Shown: positions 8,078 through 16,516 of the stretch, in pieces
Layout: the number at the start of each line of letters is the position of its first letter
Numbering within the stretch: the stretch's first letter is position 1
From: Streptomyces subrutilus
GTDB taxonomy: Bacteria > Actinomycetota > Actinomycetes > Streptomycetales > Streptomycetaceae
Assembly: GCF_008704535.1 (NCBI RefSeq)
Contig: NZ_CP023701.1
Location: 2,604,001-2,668,000 of the forward strand
DNA length: 64,000 nt
Direction: 5' to 3'
Program-made: the position numbers and the translations under genes
Notes under the pieces: generated by a model
Told to the model about the DNA's origin: nothing
The model's input: the letters and a program-made list of their open reading frames with translations, nothing else
The model's database searches: none

Positions 8078-10555
8078 CTAGCCGCCCGGGGCGAGGGTGG
8101 CGGCCAGTAGACGGGCGCTCGCGGGAACGCCGCGGGCCGGGTCACCGTAGGCGCTGTGAGCCTCGTCCAGGGTCGGCAAGAGGCTCGGTGCGCGGTCGGT
8201 GGGGGCGCGGTCGAGGAGTGTGGTGCCGGTCTCGGCCTCCTGGGTGGGGGCGTAGCCGGCCGTGCGGAGGGCTGACAGGGTCTCCTCCGGCGGGGCTGTG
8301 GAGATCAGGACGGTCGGGGCGATTCGGCGCAGGCGGAGCTTGGTCAGGCCGCGGGCCTGGGCCACCTCGGCGATCAGGGCGGTGTCGTCCGAGCGGATGC
8401 AGCAGGCGGAGCGGACGACCTTGAGTTGTCCGTGGGTGCGGGCGGTGTCTTTGATCGTGTAGGCCAGTGGTTGGGGGAGGGGGGTGTCGCGCTCGCTCGC
8501 CGCCGTGAGGCGGTCGAGTAGTTCGTCCGTGCTCCAGCCGGCGTCCAGGGCCCGGCGGATGGAGGTTGCCGTGATGCGCCAGACCACCGCGTGGCCCTCG
8601 GACTCGATGTCGCCGACGGCGGAGAGCAGGTCGGCGAGGGCGGGCGCGGGCGCGCCGGTGGCCGTGGCGGTCAGGTCGCTCTGAAACCGGGCCTTGTCGC
8701 TGGGCTCGGGCAGCGCTGCGTACAGCTCCTCGCGGAGGGTGGTCACCGCCTTCGCCAGGGCGGGGCGGAGGGAGAGGTCGTCGCCCAGGCCTTCCGGGCC
8801 GCGGGCGGCCGGGTCGGCGCCCGCGCCGGGTACTGCCGGGTAGTGGCGGGCGGCTCCCGCCTCCAGCAGCTGGCACAGGGCCCGCCCGGCGGGGGTGAGC
8901 GCGCCGTGGGCCACCATGCCGAGCAGGGCCGCCTCGGCCAGGGTGGCCGCCATGCGGTCGAGGACTCCGTCCAGGCCGGTCAGCTCCCCCGTGGCGTCTG
9001 CGGCCAGGTGAGCGCGCAGGGCGGGCTGGAACCATGCGGCCAGGGAGAGCAGTTCGGTGTATCCGCGCGCGTTCGCGGTCAGCCCGTGGCCGTCGGGGAG
9101 GACGGCGAGCGCTCGCAGGACCCCGGTGCGGAGGGTCACGGCGTCCTCGTCCTGGGGACTGATGAGCGCGACCGGGGTCTCGTCGGGGTCCGGCCAGTGG
9201 GTAAGAACCGCGGGGACCACGGCCCAGGCGGCCAGGAGCGACAGCAGTTTGCCTGCGGGCGGAGCGGCGGCCCAGGCGTCGTAGCGGTCGCTCGGCAGCA
9301 GCCGGGCGGTGGGCTTGGGGGCCTTGGAGTTGCGGCGGCCGCGGGAAGCGGGGGCCGGTTCGTCGTCCCGGGGCGCGGCCAGGCCGGCGTTCACCGCGAG
9401 GTCCAGCCACAGCCGGGTGTCGGCCTCATCGGCCCCGGCCGCCTTGGCCAGCCGCCGGGTGTCCCGTACAGCGATCCCGCCCGCCTTGCGGATCGCGACC
9501 GGCTGGGCGGCCAGCGCCCGCAGTACCAGTTCGGCCCGCCAGGCGGCCGCCGCGGCGGCAGTGCCACCCTCGCCCTCCCAGCCGGACGGCAGCGGCACGG
9601 TGGCGGTGAACGGCTCTGGTTCCAGCCGGGGGCTGGGCGCCGCGCCCTCATCGCGGAGCGCACGGGCGACCTCGTAGGGGAGCTCCCCGAGGTCGGGGCC
9701 GGAGGGGATCAGTAGTCCGCGCCCGGCCAGCCAGTCGGTGCCCTCGTCGCCGCTGCCGCCCTCCCGGAAGACGTACTTGGCGTCCGGGCCCGCGTACTGC
9801 GACCCGTACCGGCCGACGAAGCAGTGGGTCCGCAGCAGCGGCGGGCCGGGTACCAAGTGGTCCAGCAGCTCCAGCGCCCGGACCGGGGCGTTCTCCACCA
9901 GTGCCCGCACCCGGGCGGGATCGGCGAGCAGAGCGGTGATCAGCGCCTGGGCCTGGTCGCGGGTACGGGCCGCCCCCTCGCCGAAGAGGTTTGCGGCGAT
10001 CCGCTTGACCTCGGGGGCGTTGTAGGCGGTGGTCAGCAGCCGGTCGGCCGTACGCCCGTAACCGTCGAACCCGGCGGCGCGGACGTGCAGCAGTGGTGGG
10101 AGCGCCAGTCGGCCCTTGGGTGCGGGGAGCAACAACGCGCGCTCCCGCAGTCGGGTGAGTGCGTGTTCCGCCCGCTGACGCTTCTGCCCCGGCTCGAACC
10201 AGGACAGTACGTCCCGCTCGGGCACCCATCGGTCCGCGGGTTCCACCGGGGAAACGGGCTTCCGCTGTTGCCAGGGGTATCGGGTCCCATCCTCGGCCTC
10301 GCCACCGGCTGCGGGGCCGTGCCGCTCCAGGGCGAGGGCGGCGATGGAAGCGAGCAATTCCAGTTCTCCGGCAGTGCCCGCCATCAGCCCCTGGCCCACC
10401 GACTCGTCGGTGAGCAGGTGTTCGGCGAGCTCGCGGAGGGTGGTGATCCGTCGGTGCCCGGCGGCGAGCGGCAGATCCCGCTCCTCCAGCAACGCGGTCA
10501 GCCGCTGAGGATCCAGGGTTCCCAGCCATTTCACAAGGGCGGTACGCGCATTCAC
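8078..10555 (-). CDS. Helicase-associated domain protein (XPB/Ssl2-like, Helicase_C_3 family)
   Basis: An 825-residue protein of the actinobacterial family annotated as helicase C-terminal or helicase-associated domain protein. The recognisable part is the C-terminal region (about 650-790), with TARTHGQLKVVRSACCIRSD and the following segment on loci read as RLRRIAPTVLIS. No Walker A or DEAD/H box is visible, so it is probably not an active helicase by itself. Family members usually sit near an XPB-type repair helicase; here the neighbours are a kinase and a SNF2 helicase instead. The GTG at 10555 is used as start. It ends 180 bp before the kinase gene. It could be a core repair accessory gene or the upstream member of the defence block. 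Confidence 0.7.
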   Translation of the reverse strand: MNARTALVKWLGTLDPQRLTALLEERDLPLAAGHRRITTLRELAEHLLTDESVGQGLMAGTAGELELLASIAALALERHGPAAGGEAEDGTRYPWQQRKPVSPVEPADRWVPERDVLSWFEPGQKRQRAEHALTRLRERALLLPAPKGRLALPPLLHVRAAGFDGYGRTADRLLTTAYNAPEVKRIAANLFGEGAARTRDQAQALITALLADPARVRALVENAPVRALELLDHLVPGPPLLRTHCFVGRYGSQYAGPDAKYVFREGGSGDEGTDWLAGRGLLIPSGPDLGELPYEVARALRDEGAAPSPRLEPEPFTATVPLPSGWEGEGGTAAAAAAWRAELVLRALAAQPVAIRKAGGIAVRDTRRLAKAAGADEADTRLWLDLAVNAGLAAPRDDEPAPASRGRRNSKAPKPTARLLPSDRYDAWAAAPPAGKLLSLLAAWAVVPAVLTHWPDPDETPVALISPQDEDAVTLRTGVLRALAVLPDGHGLTANARGYTELLSLAAWFQPALRAHLAADATGELTGLDGVLDRMAATLAEAALLGMVAHGALTPAGRALCQLLEAGAARHYPAVPGAGADPAARGPEGLGDDLSLRPALAKAVTTLREELYAALPEPSDKARFQSDLTATATGAPAPALADLLSAVGDIESEGHAVVWRITATSIRRALDAGWSTDELLDRLTAASERDTPLPQPLAYTIKDTARTHGQLKVVRSACCIRSDDTALIAEVAQARGLTKLRLRRIAPTVLISTAPPEETLSALRTAGYAPTQEAETGTTLLDRAPTDRAPSLLPTLDEAHSAYGDPARGVPASARLLAATLAPGG

Positions 10556-10630
10556 CCGGCCAGGCTAGCGCTGTCCGGTCACCCCACGGAGGTGAACCCG
10601 GCCGCGTCACCACCCTCGCGGTTTCCCTGA

Positions 10631-11229
10631 CTACTGCCAGGCGCGAACAAGGTCCTCCGGACCCCAATGCGCCGCAAGAGGCAGATCGTCCTCGACAGGG
10701 GATCCCGCGTTGCAGGAAAGCAAGCCAGAACCGCAGGTACGGATCGGCGATGCGATAGCGCTTGTTCTTGCTGTCCGCCTTGACCGACAGCGGCAGGTCA
10801 GCGGCCAGGAGTCGCTTGGCAAGCAGCGTGTTCAGCAGCGGAGACAGCGTGCCCGAGGCCAGCGCGCCGGCACCACCGGCCTGCGCGGCAATGGTGGAGA
10901 AGGTCCGCTCGCCACTGCCGACCGCTTCCAGGATCGCGCGCGAGTGGGACGCCTCGGGAAACTCCCCCGGCAGCGACGGTGCGCCCGCCACCACCAGCGG
11001 CGCGAACGGGTTGGACACAGCCTCGCGCGGAAAGTCCTGGCGGCCCATCCCCGGCCGCCAGGACTGAACGATTTCCGGGAACCCTCCGGTGATCAGCAGC
11101 GTCCACCGCTTCCGCCGCGTCCAGACCGGTCATCGCCTGCACATTGGCCAGATGCAGCGGTCGTACGGTCATCTTGGACGCCCGGCCGAAGAACGGGCGC
11201 CCATAGGACTGCAGCGCCTCCATCACCGT
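10631..11229 (-). pseudogene. Remnant of a DUF234-type archaeal-like ATPase
   Basis: Three consecutive pieces in different frames resemble the C-terminal half of the DUF234 AAA-type ATPases of actinobacteria. The first (from 11229) contains MEALQSYGRPFFGR and MTVRPLHLANVQAM. A one-base shift near 11103 leads to the LLITGGFPEIVQSW frame, which continues through NPFAPLVVAG and NKRYRIADPYLRFWLAF. A second shift near 10700 leads to a short tail ending in a TAG at 10631. The whole N-terminal ATP-binding half (P-loop) is missing, and so is the normal C-terminus. The gene is clearly dead. It faces the next remnant head to head. Confidence 0.8.
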
Positions 11230-11698
11230 CCTGCGGGCCGGTCCGGCCTTCTGGGTGCTGTCCGGCTACACCGGTGCCACCTTCCGGACGGCGACGCTGA
11301 TGAACGTGGACGCCTGGGAGCGGCGCGACATCGTCAACGTCGCCGACATCAACCAGGACTCCACGCCGGACCTGCTCTGGCGCAACCTGGACAACGGCAC
11401 CATGTACGTCCGCCACGGCAGGCCCGGGTCGGTCGCGGGGAGCGTGGACCTCAACTCGCTGACGCTGGCGAGCAACTCCCTGAACGGGGACGTCCAGTAC
11501 GGCACGAGCTGGACCGAGGCGAACGTCTCGACCGCGATCGGCATCCCGGACGTCAACAACGACTCGATCCCGGACCTCTGGGCCCGTTCGGGCGTGGACG
11601 GCCAGATGCGGGTGTACTACCCGTCGCAGACCAACACCAACGCCCCGGCCAAGAACGTCCTGACGGTCGACTGGCGCAGCCACCGGTCCCTGAGCTGA
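11228..11698 (+). pseudogene. C-terminal remnant of a secreted FG-GAP/VCBS repeat protein
   Basis: The reading frame contains two FG-GAP-like calcium-binding repeats, with DINQDSTPDLLWRN and DVNNDSIPDLWAR as the cores, and ends at a normal stop. It lacks any credible start, ribosome-binding site, signal peptide or the preceding repeats of such proteins. The join to the neighbouring ATPase remnant lies within about 11218-11235. It is best read as the surviving 3' end of a larger extracellular protein gene, cut by a deletion or recombination. Confidence 0.75.
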
Positions 11699-11734
11699 CC
11701 CCGGCCCGGGCGCAGGACCGCCCGGGCCCGCACG

Positions 11735-11782
11735 CGGCAGCGGCCCGCCCGCCCCCGGTCGGGGGCGGGCGGGCCGCTGCCG
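11735..11782. terminator. Bidirectional hairpin terminator between convergent genes
   Basis: A perfect GC-rich inverted repeat with arms of about 22 bases. The left arm begins CGGCAGCGGCCCGCC and the right arm ends GGCGGGCCGCTGCCG, with a loop of about four bases. It lies between the stop of the FG-GAP remnant (+) and the stop of the CaiB-type gene (-), so it can serve both strands. Confidence 0.75.
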
Positions 11783-11802
11783 TCGTCGGGGGTGCCCGCG
11801 GG

Positions 11803-12867
11803 TCAGCTCGGCCAGGCCAGGAGGGCGGCCTGCGGGGTGAGGCCGGGCTTGGGGGGCGGGGTCGGGGCGGGGAGGGGGGTGCGGCTGAAGCGGGGGGACG
11901 GGGACGGCTGGGGGTGGCCGGCCACGTCGACGAAGGTGGCGCGGGCCGCCAGGGCTTCGTGGGCGGCGGCCTCGGTGCGGGTCAGGACGGGGAAGACGCA
12001 GGCCTCGTGCTCCTCGAAGAGGGTGGTCCAGTGGTCCCGGGGGCGGGTCAGGAAGGCCGCGGCGATCTGCTCGCGCAGGCGGGGCCACTGGGCTTCGTCG
12101 GCGCGGTCGGCGAGGTCCGGGCCGTCGATGCCGAGGCCGGTGACGAGTTCGGCGTAGAAGTGGGGCTCGATCGCGCCGACCGCCACGTGGGCGCCGTCGC
12201 CGCACGCGTACGTCGAGTAGAACGGGGCGTCGGTGACCGTGACCCGGCCCGGGACCTCGCGCCACTGGCGGACCATCAGGTCGAGCAGCGCGGCCCCGTC
12301 CGCCATGGCCGCGTCGACGACCTGGCCCAGCCCGGAGCGGTGGCGTTCCTGGAGCGCCGCGAGGACGCCGAGGGCCTGGAGGAGGCCGCCGCCCGCGAAG
12401 CTGGAGAGGTACGTGGAGGGGGGCGCGGGCGGGGCGCCGGGGAGCCGGTCGCCGTCGAGCAGGCCGGTGACCGCGAGGAAGCTGAGGTCGTGGCCTGGCC
12501 GGGTGGACCAGGGGCCCTGCTGGCCCCAGCCGGTGACGCGGGCGTACACCAGGCGCGGGTTGGTCTCGGCGAAGGCGTCCGGGCCCAGGCCGTAGCGCTC
12601 GGTGAAGCCGGGCTTGAACCCTTCGAGGAAGACGTCGGCGCGCTCCAGCAGGGTCTTCACGGCGGCGAGGTCGGCGGGGTCCTTCAGGTTGGCCGCCACC
12701 GAGCGGCGGCCACGGGCGAGCGGGTCGCTCGGCTCGTACTCCCCGCCGGGCGAGGGCCGGTCGATGCGGACGACGTCGGCGCCCAGTCCGGCCAGGATCG
12801 TGGCCGCGAAGGCGGCGGGCGCGCTGCCCGCCAGTTCCACTACGCGGATGCCTTCCAGAGGGGGCAT
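11803..12867 (-). CDS. CaiB/BaiF family CoA-transferase (alpha-methylacyl-CoA racemase-like)
   Basis: A 354-residue class III CoA-transferase family protein. The N-terminus has the typical LEGIRVVELAG opening and GADVVRIDRP, followed by NPRLVYARVTGWGQQGPW, the family signature, and the nucleophile-region GHDLSFLAVTG. Family members move CoA between carboxylic acids or epimerise alpha-methylacyl-CoA thioesters; residues alone cannot separate the two. The ATG at 12867 has AAGGAGC upstream. It is the last gene of the minus-strand run carrying hemL, hemA and hemB. With the NDP-forming acyl-CoA synthetase it gives the cluster two independent ways to make or pass on an acyl-CoA. The substrate is unknown. 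Confidence 0.85.
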   Translation of the reverse strand: MPPLEGIRVVELAGSAPAAFAATILAGLGADVVRIDRPSPGGEYEPSDPLARGRRSVAANLKDPADLAAVKTLLERADVFLEGFKPGFTERYGLGPDAFAETNPRLVYARVTGWGQQGPWSTRPGHDLSFLAVTGLLDGDRLPGAPPAPPSTYLSSFAGGGLLQALGVLAALQERHRSGLGQVVDAAMADGAALLDLMVRQWREVPGRVTVTDAPFYSTYACGDGAHVAVGAIEPHFYAELVTGLGIDGPDLADRADEAQWPRLREQIAAAFLTRPRDHWTTLFEEHEACVFPVLTRTEAAAHEALAARATFVDVAGHPQPSPSPRFSRTPLPAPTPPPKPGLTPQAALLAWPS

Positions 12868-12929
12868 GGTGCTCCTTGTTCGGTTGCTGTGGTGGTGGTC
12901 CGGATGCCCGGTCGGGAGGTCTCGCCGGG

Positions 12930-14246
12930 TCAGGGGGTGGCCGACGCGGCGGCGCGGGCGGCGGCGGGCAGGGCGGCCAGGACGCGGTCGACGGCGCGGT
13001 CGTCGTGGGAGGCGGAGACGAACCAGGCCTCGAAGGGCGACGGCGGCAGGTAGACGCCCTGGGAGAGCATCGAGTGGAAGAACGCGCGGTAGCGGAAGGC
13101 CTCGGTGGCCTTGACGGCGTCGTAGTCGGTGACGGGGGCGTCGGCGAAGAAGACCGAGAACATCGTTCCGGAGTACTGGAGCTGGTGGACGACGCCGGCG
13201 TCGCTCAGGGCCTTGGAGACGCCGGTGCCGATGGTGTCGGCGACGTCGTTGAGCCGGTCGTAGACCGCGTCGGTGCATTCGCGCAGGGTGGCCAGGCCGG
13301 CGGCGGTGGCCAGCGGGTTCCCGGCGAGGGTGCCGGCCTGGTAGACCGGGCCGGCGGGGGCGAGCAGGGCCATCACGTCGGCGCGGCCGCCGAAGGCGGC
13401 CGCGGGGAAGCCGCCGCCCATGACCTTGCCGAAGGTGAGGAGGTCGGGGGCGACGCCGTCCACGCCGACCCAGCCGGTGCGGGAGGCGCGGAAGCCGGTC
13501 ATGACCTCGTCGGAGATGTAGAGGGCGCCGTGCCGGTGCGCGAGCTCCTTGAGTCCGGCGTTGAAGCCGGGCAGCGGGGGTACGGCGCCCATGTTGCCCG
13601 GGGCCGCCTCGGTGATGACGCAGGCGATCTCGGACCCCCGCTCGGCGAAGACCCGCTCGACGGCGGCCAGGTCGTTGTACGGCAGGACGAGGGTGTCGCC
13701 CGCCTGCGCGCCGGTGACCCCGGGGGTGTCGGGCAGCCCGAAGGTGGCCAGGCCGGAGCCGGCCGCGACGAGCAGGGCGTCGACGTGGCCGTGGTAGCAG
13801 CCCGCGAACTTGACGATCTTCGTACGGCCGGTGAAGCCGCGGGCGAGCCGGATCGCGGACATGGTCGCCTCGGTGCCGGAGGTGACCAGGCGGACCTTCT
13901 CGACGGGGCCGATCCGGCCGGTGATCTCCTCGGCGAGGGCGATCTCCCCCTCGGTGGCGGTGCCGAAGGACGTGCCCTTGGCCAGGGCGCGCTGGACGGC
14001 GTCCACGACGGCCGGGTGGCGGTGGCCGAGGATCATCGGGCCCCAGGAGCAGATGAGGTCGACGTACTCGTTGCCGTCGGCGTCCGTGAGGTAGGGGCCC
14101 TGGGCGGACTCCATGAAGACGGGCGTGCCGCCGACCGAACCGAAGGCGCGGACCGGGGAGTTGACGCCGCCGGGGATGACCTGGTTGGCGCGGTCGAAGA
14201 GCTGTTCGGAGGTCGGGGTGGGGGTGGGCGCGGTGGGCTGCGGCAT
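12930..14246 (-). CDS. hemL: Glutamate-1-semialdehyde 2,1-aminomutase
   Basis: A 438-residue PLP enzyme that converts glutamate-1-semialdehyde to 5-aminolevulinate, the second committed step of the C5 route. The PLP lysine is K274 in [15 protein letters not shown], and SDEVMTGFR carries the pyridine-binding aspartate. The N-terminal half has the family element [15 protein letters not shown] and the CSWGP segment. Full-length compared with bacterial HemL. The ATG at 14246 is chosen over an upstream in-frame start because similarity begins just after it. The 63-bp gap to the CaiB gene suggests co-transcription, whereas a hairpin and a G-rich tract separate it from the upstream acyl-CoA synthetase. 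Probably an extra copy dedicated to this cluster. Confidence 0.92.
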   Translation of the reverse strand: MPQPTAPTPTPTSEQLFDRANQVIPGGVNSPVRAFGSVGGTPVFMESAQGPYLTDADGNEYVDLICSWGPMILGHRHPAVVDAVQRALAKGTSFGTATEGEIALAEEITGRIGPVEKVRLVTSGTEATMSAIRLARGFTGRTKIVKFAGCYHGHVDALLVAAGSGLATFGLPDTPGVTGAQAGDTLVLPYNDLAAVERVFAERGSEIACVITEAAPGNMGAVPPLPGFNAGLKELAHRHGALYISDEVMTGFRASRTGWVGVDGVAPDLLTFGKVMGGGFPAAAFGGRADVMALLAPAGPVYQAGTLAGNPLATAAGLATLRECTDAVYDRLNDVADTIGTGVSKALSDAGVVHQLQYSGTMFSVFFADAPVTDYDAVKATEAFRYRAFFHSMLSQGVYLPPSPFEAWFVSASHDDRAVDRVLAALPAAARAAASATP

Positions 14247-14342
14247 CTCGTGTGCTCTGCCTTTCGGGTGGTCCGGGGTGGTCCGGATGGTCCGGGGTGG
14301 TCCCGGTGGGTGCGCGGGGGTGCGCATGCGGGGCGTGCGGGC

Positions 14343-14368
14343 GGGGTGGGGGGTGGGGGTGGGAGGGG
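14343..14368 (+). other. G-rich tract with G-quadruplex potential
   Basis: Five guanine runs of 4, 6, 5, 3 and 4 bases are separated by single bases on the plus strand, about 100 bases upstream of the hemL start. This satisfies the usual quadruplex rule on the strand that is template for hemL. Just downstream (14270-14310) are short direct repeats of TGGTCCGGGG. Function unknown. Confidence 0.5.
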
Positions 14369-14372
14369 ACCG

Positions 14373-14412
14373 GTCGGGAGCCGGCGGTCAGGGCATGGCG
14401 CCGGCTCCCGAC
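14373..14412 (-). terminator. Hairpin between acyl-CoA synthetase gene and hemL
   Basis: Arms GTCGGGAGCCGGC (14373-14385) and GCCGGCTCCCGAC (14400-14412) are perfect complements with a 14-base loop. The hairpin lies just after the stop of the NDP-forming acyl-CoA synthetase gene on the minus strand. It could end or attenuate the upstream transcript. No U-tract follows, as is usual in Streptomyces. Confidence 0.5.
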
Positions 14413-14437
14413 GGGTCGGTTCGGTGGCCCGGCGGGG

Positions 14438-16516
14438 TCAGGCCTCGGTCGCCGTGCGGACCGGGGCGGCCGGGTCCGCGGGGGTGGTCGTGTAGGCCGC
14501 GTCCAGGACGATCGCGCCCTCGGGCAGGACGCGGACCGGGTTGAGGTCCAGTTCGAACTCGCCGGGCCAGGAGGCGACCAGGCCGGCGACCCCTTCGAGG
14601 ACCCGGGCCAGGGCCGCCTCGTCGGCCGCGGCCCGGCCGCGGGCACCGCGCAGCAGGGCCGCGCCGCGCAGCTCGCCGATCATCGACTCGGCGTCGCCGG
14701 GGGCGAGCGGCAGCAACCGGTGGCTGACGTCGTCGAGGAGTTCGGTGAACACCCCGCCCAGGCCGACGGTCAGTACGGTGCCCAGGGCGGTGGAGCGGGC
14801 TCCGACCAGGACTTCGACGCCTTCCGGGGCGAGTTCCTCGAAGAGGACGGCGCCGCCGAGCGCGGCGAGCTTGGCGTACGCCCCGGGGGCCTCGGCCTCG
14901 GTGACGCCGACGAGGACGCCGCCCGCCTCCGACTTGTGCAGGAGTCCCGGTACGACGGCCTTGGCGACGGCCGGGCCGCCCAGTTCCCGGACCGCGCGCA
15001 CCGCGTCCTCGGCGTCGGTGACGGTCCGGCCGCGGGGGACGGTGATGCCGGCGTCGGCCAGCAGCCGCTTGAGCTCCGGTTCGGTGGCCGCGGCGGCGGG
15101 GGCCGGGGTGCCCGGGCCGTCGCCGGGGGCGGCCGGCGCGGTGCGGGGGCGGCTGACCTGCCACAGCGCGGAGGCGGCGCGCAGGGCGCGGGCGGGGGTC
15201 GGGTAGTCGGGCAGCTGGGCGTCCCGGAGCATGGCCGGGGCGTCGGGGGCGAGGAAGTCGGCGCCGGTGCGGGCGACGAGGATCGGCTTGCCGCCCTTGC
15301 GGGCCGCCTTGGACAGGGCGGTGACGGCCTTCTCGACGTCGGGTCCGGCCATCACGCAGAAGCAGGCGATGATGATGTCGACGGACTCGTCGGCGATGAG
15401 GACGTCGAGCGACTTGTCGAACAGGGTCGGGTCGCTGAGGACGGTCGCGGTGATGTCGACGGGGTTCTCGACGGAGCCGAAGGGCGGCACGATCTCGGAC
15501 AGGGCGGCGATGCTCTCGGGGGCCAGGTCGCTGAGTTCGAGCCCGGCGCCCTCGACCGCGTCGGCGGCCAGGATGCCGGAGCCGCCCGAGGTGGTGACGA
15601 CGGCCACGCGGGGCCCGGCGGGGCGCAGCGGGAACTCGAACGCCTGCGCCACGTCGAGGAGTTCGTCGATGTCGTCGACCCGTACGATGCCCAGCTGGCG
15701 CAGCGCGGCGTCCAGGACGCGGTCGTCGGTGGCCAGGGCCCCGGTGTGGGAGGCGGCGGCGCGGCCGCCGGCCTCGGTGCGGCCGGACTTGAGCAGGGCC
15801 ACGGGCTTTCCGGAGGCGCTCAGGACCCGCAGGGTGTCGATGTCCGGGACGTCCTCCAGGTAGCCGAGCAGGCCCGAGACGTCGGGCTCCGCGGCGAGTT
15901 CGCGGAGCACTTCGAGGGCGGTGACGTCGGCGTCGTTGCCGGTGCTGACGACCCAGCCGGGCCGCAGTCCGCGCTGGAGGGCGAGGCTGGCGGCGCCGAA
16001 GCCGAGGGCGCCGCTCTGGCTGACGAAGCCGAGGGTGCCGGGTTCGAAGGGGACGCTCTCGGCACCGAAGAGCGGGCTGAAGGTGGCCAGTACGCGGTTG
16101 TTGAAGCTGACGGCGCCGATGCAGTTGGGGCCGATGAGGCGCACTCCCCCCGCCCGGGCCCGGGCGACGAGGTCGGCCTGGAGGGCGGCTCCCTCGGCGC
16201 CGGTCTCGGCGAAGCCGGAGGAGGCGACGATGGCGAGGGGGACGCCGGCGGCGGCGCAGTCGTCGACGGCCGCGGCGACGCGCTCGGCGGACACCATGAT
16301 CAGGGCCAGGTCGACGGGGCCGGGGATCTCGCGCAGGCTGGTGTAGGCCGGGACGCCGAGGATCTCGCCGCCCTTGGGGTTGACCGGCAGGATGCGGCCC
16401 TTGTAGCCGTGCCGGAGGAGGAAGTCGAGGGGCTTGCGCCCCAGTGCGCCGGGCCGTTCCGTGGCGCCGACCACCGCGATCGACTCGGCGTTCCACAGCG
16501 CCGATATCGCGCTCAT
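14438..16516 (-). CDS. NDP-forming acyl-CoA synthetase (acetate-CoA ligase family)
   Basis: A 692-residue fusion of the succinyl-CoA-synthetase-like alpha and beta parts: CoA-binding Rossmann domain (about 1-130, SIAVVGATERPGALG), ligase-CoA domains (about 150-450) with the phosphohistidine H257 in ASHTGALATDD, and a C-terminal ATP-grasp domain (about 480-690). Such enzymes activate a carboxylic acid to its CoA thioester with release of ADP and phosphate. The ATG overlaps the hemA stop in ATGGCATGA, so the two are translationally coupled. That coupling makes it likely to act on a product of the same pathway. Porphobilinogen and aminolevulinate are both carboxylic acids, but the substrate is not shown by the sequence. 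Confidence 0.88.
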   Translation of the reverse strand: MSAISALWNAESIAVVGATERPGALGRKPLDFLLRHGYKGRILPVNPKGGEILGVPAYTSLREIPGPVDLALIMVSAERVAAAVDDCAAAGVPLAIVASSGFAETGAEGAALQADLVARARAGGVRLIGPNCIGAVSFNNRVLATFSPLFGAESVPFEPGTLGFVSQSGALGFGAASLALQRGLRPGWVVSTGNDADVTALEVLRELAAEPDVSGLLGYLEDVPDIDTLRVLSASGKPVALLKSGRTEAGGRAAASHTGALATDDRVLDAALRQLGIVRVDDIDELLDVAQAFEFPLRPAGPRVAVVTTSGGSGILAADAVEGAGLELSDLAPESIAALSEIVPPFGSVENPVDITATVLSDPTLFDKSLDVLIADESVDIIIACFCVMAGPDVEKAVTALSKAARKGGKPILVARTGADFLAPDAPAMLRDAQLPDYPTPARALRAASALWQVSRPRTAPAAPGDGPGTPAPAAAATEPELKRLLADAGITVPRGRTVTDAEDAVRAVRELGGPAVAKAVVPGLLHKSEAGGVLVGVTEAEAPGAYAKLAALGGAVLFEELAPEGVEVLVGARSTALGTVLTVGLGGVFTELLDDVSHRLLPLAPGDAESMIGELRGAALLRGARGRAAADEAALARVLEGVAGLVASWPGEFELDLNPVRVLPEGAIVLDAAYTTTPADPAAPVRTATEA

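Noticed and set aside
10556..11800. Attachment site or tRNA as an integration scar
   Set aside because: No tRNA fragment, direct repeat or integrase was seen; the junction looks like simple gene loss.
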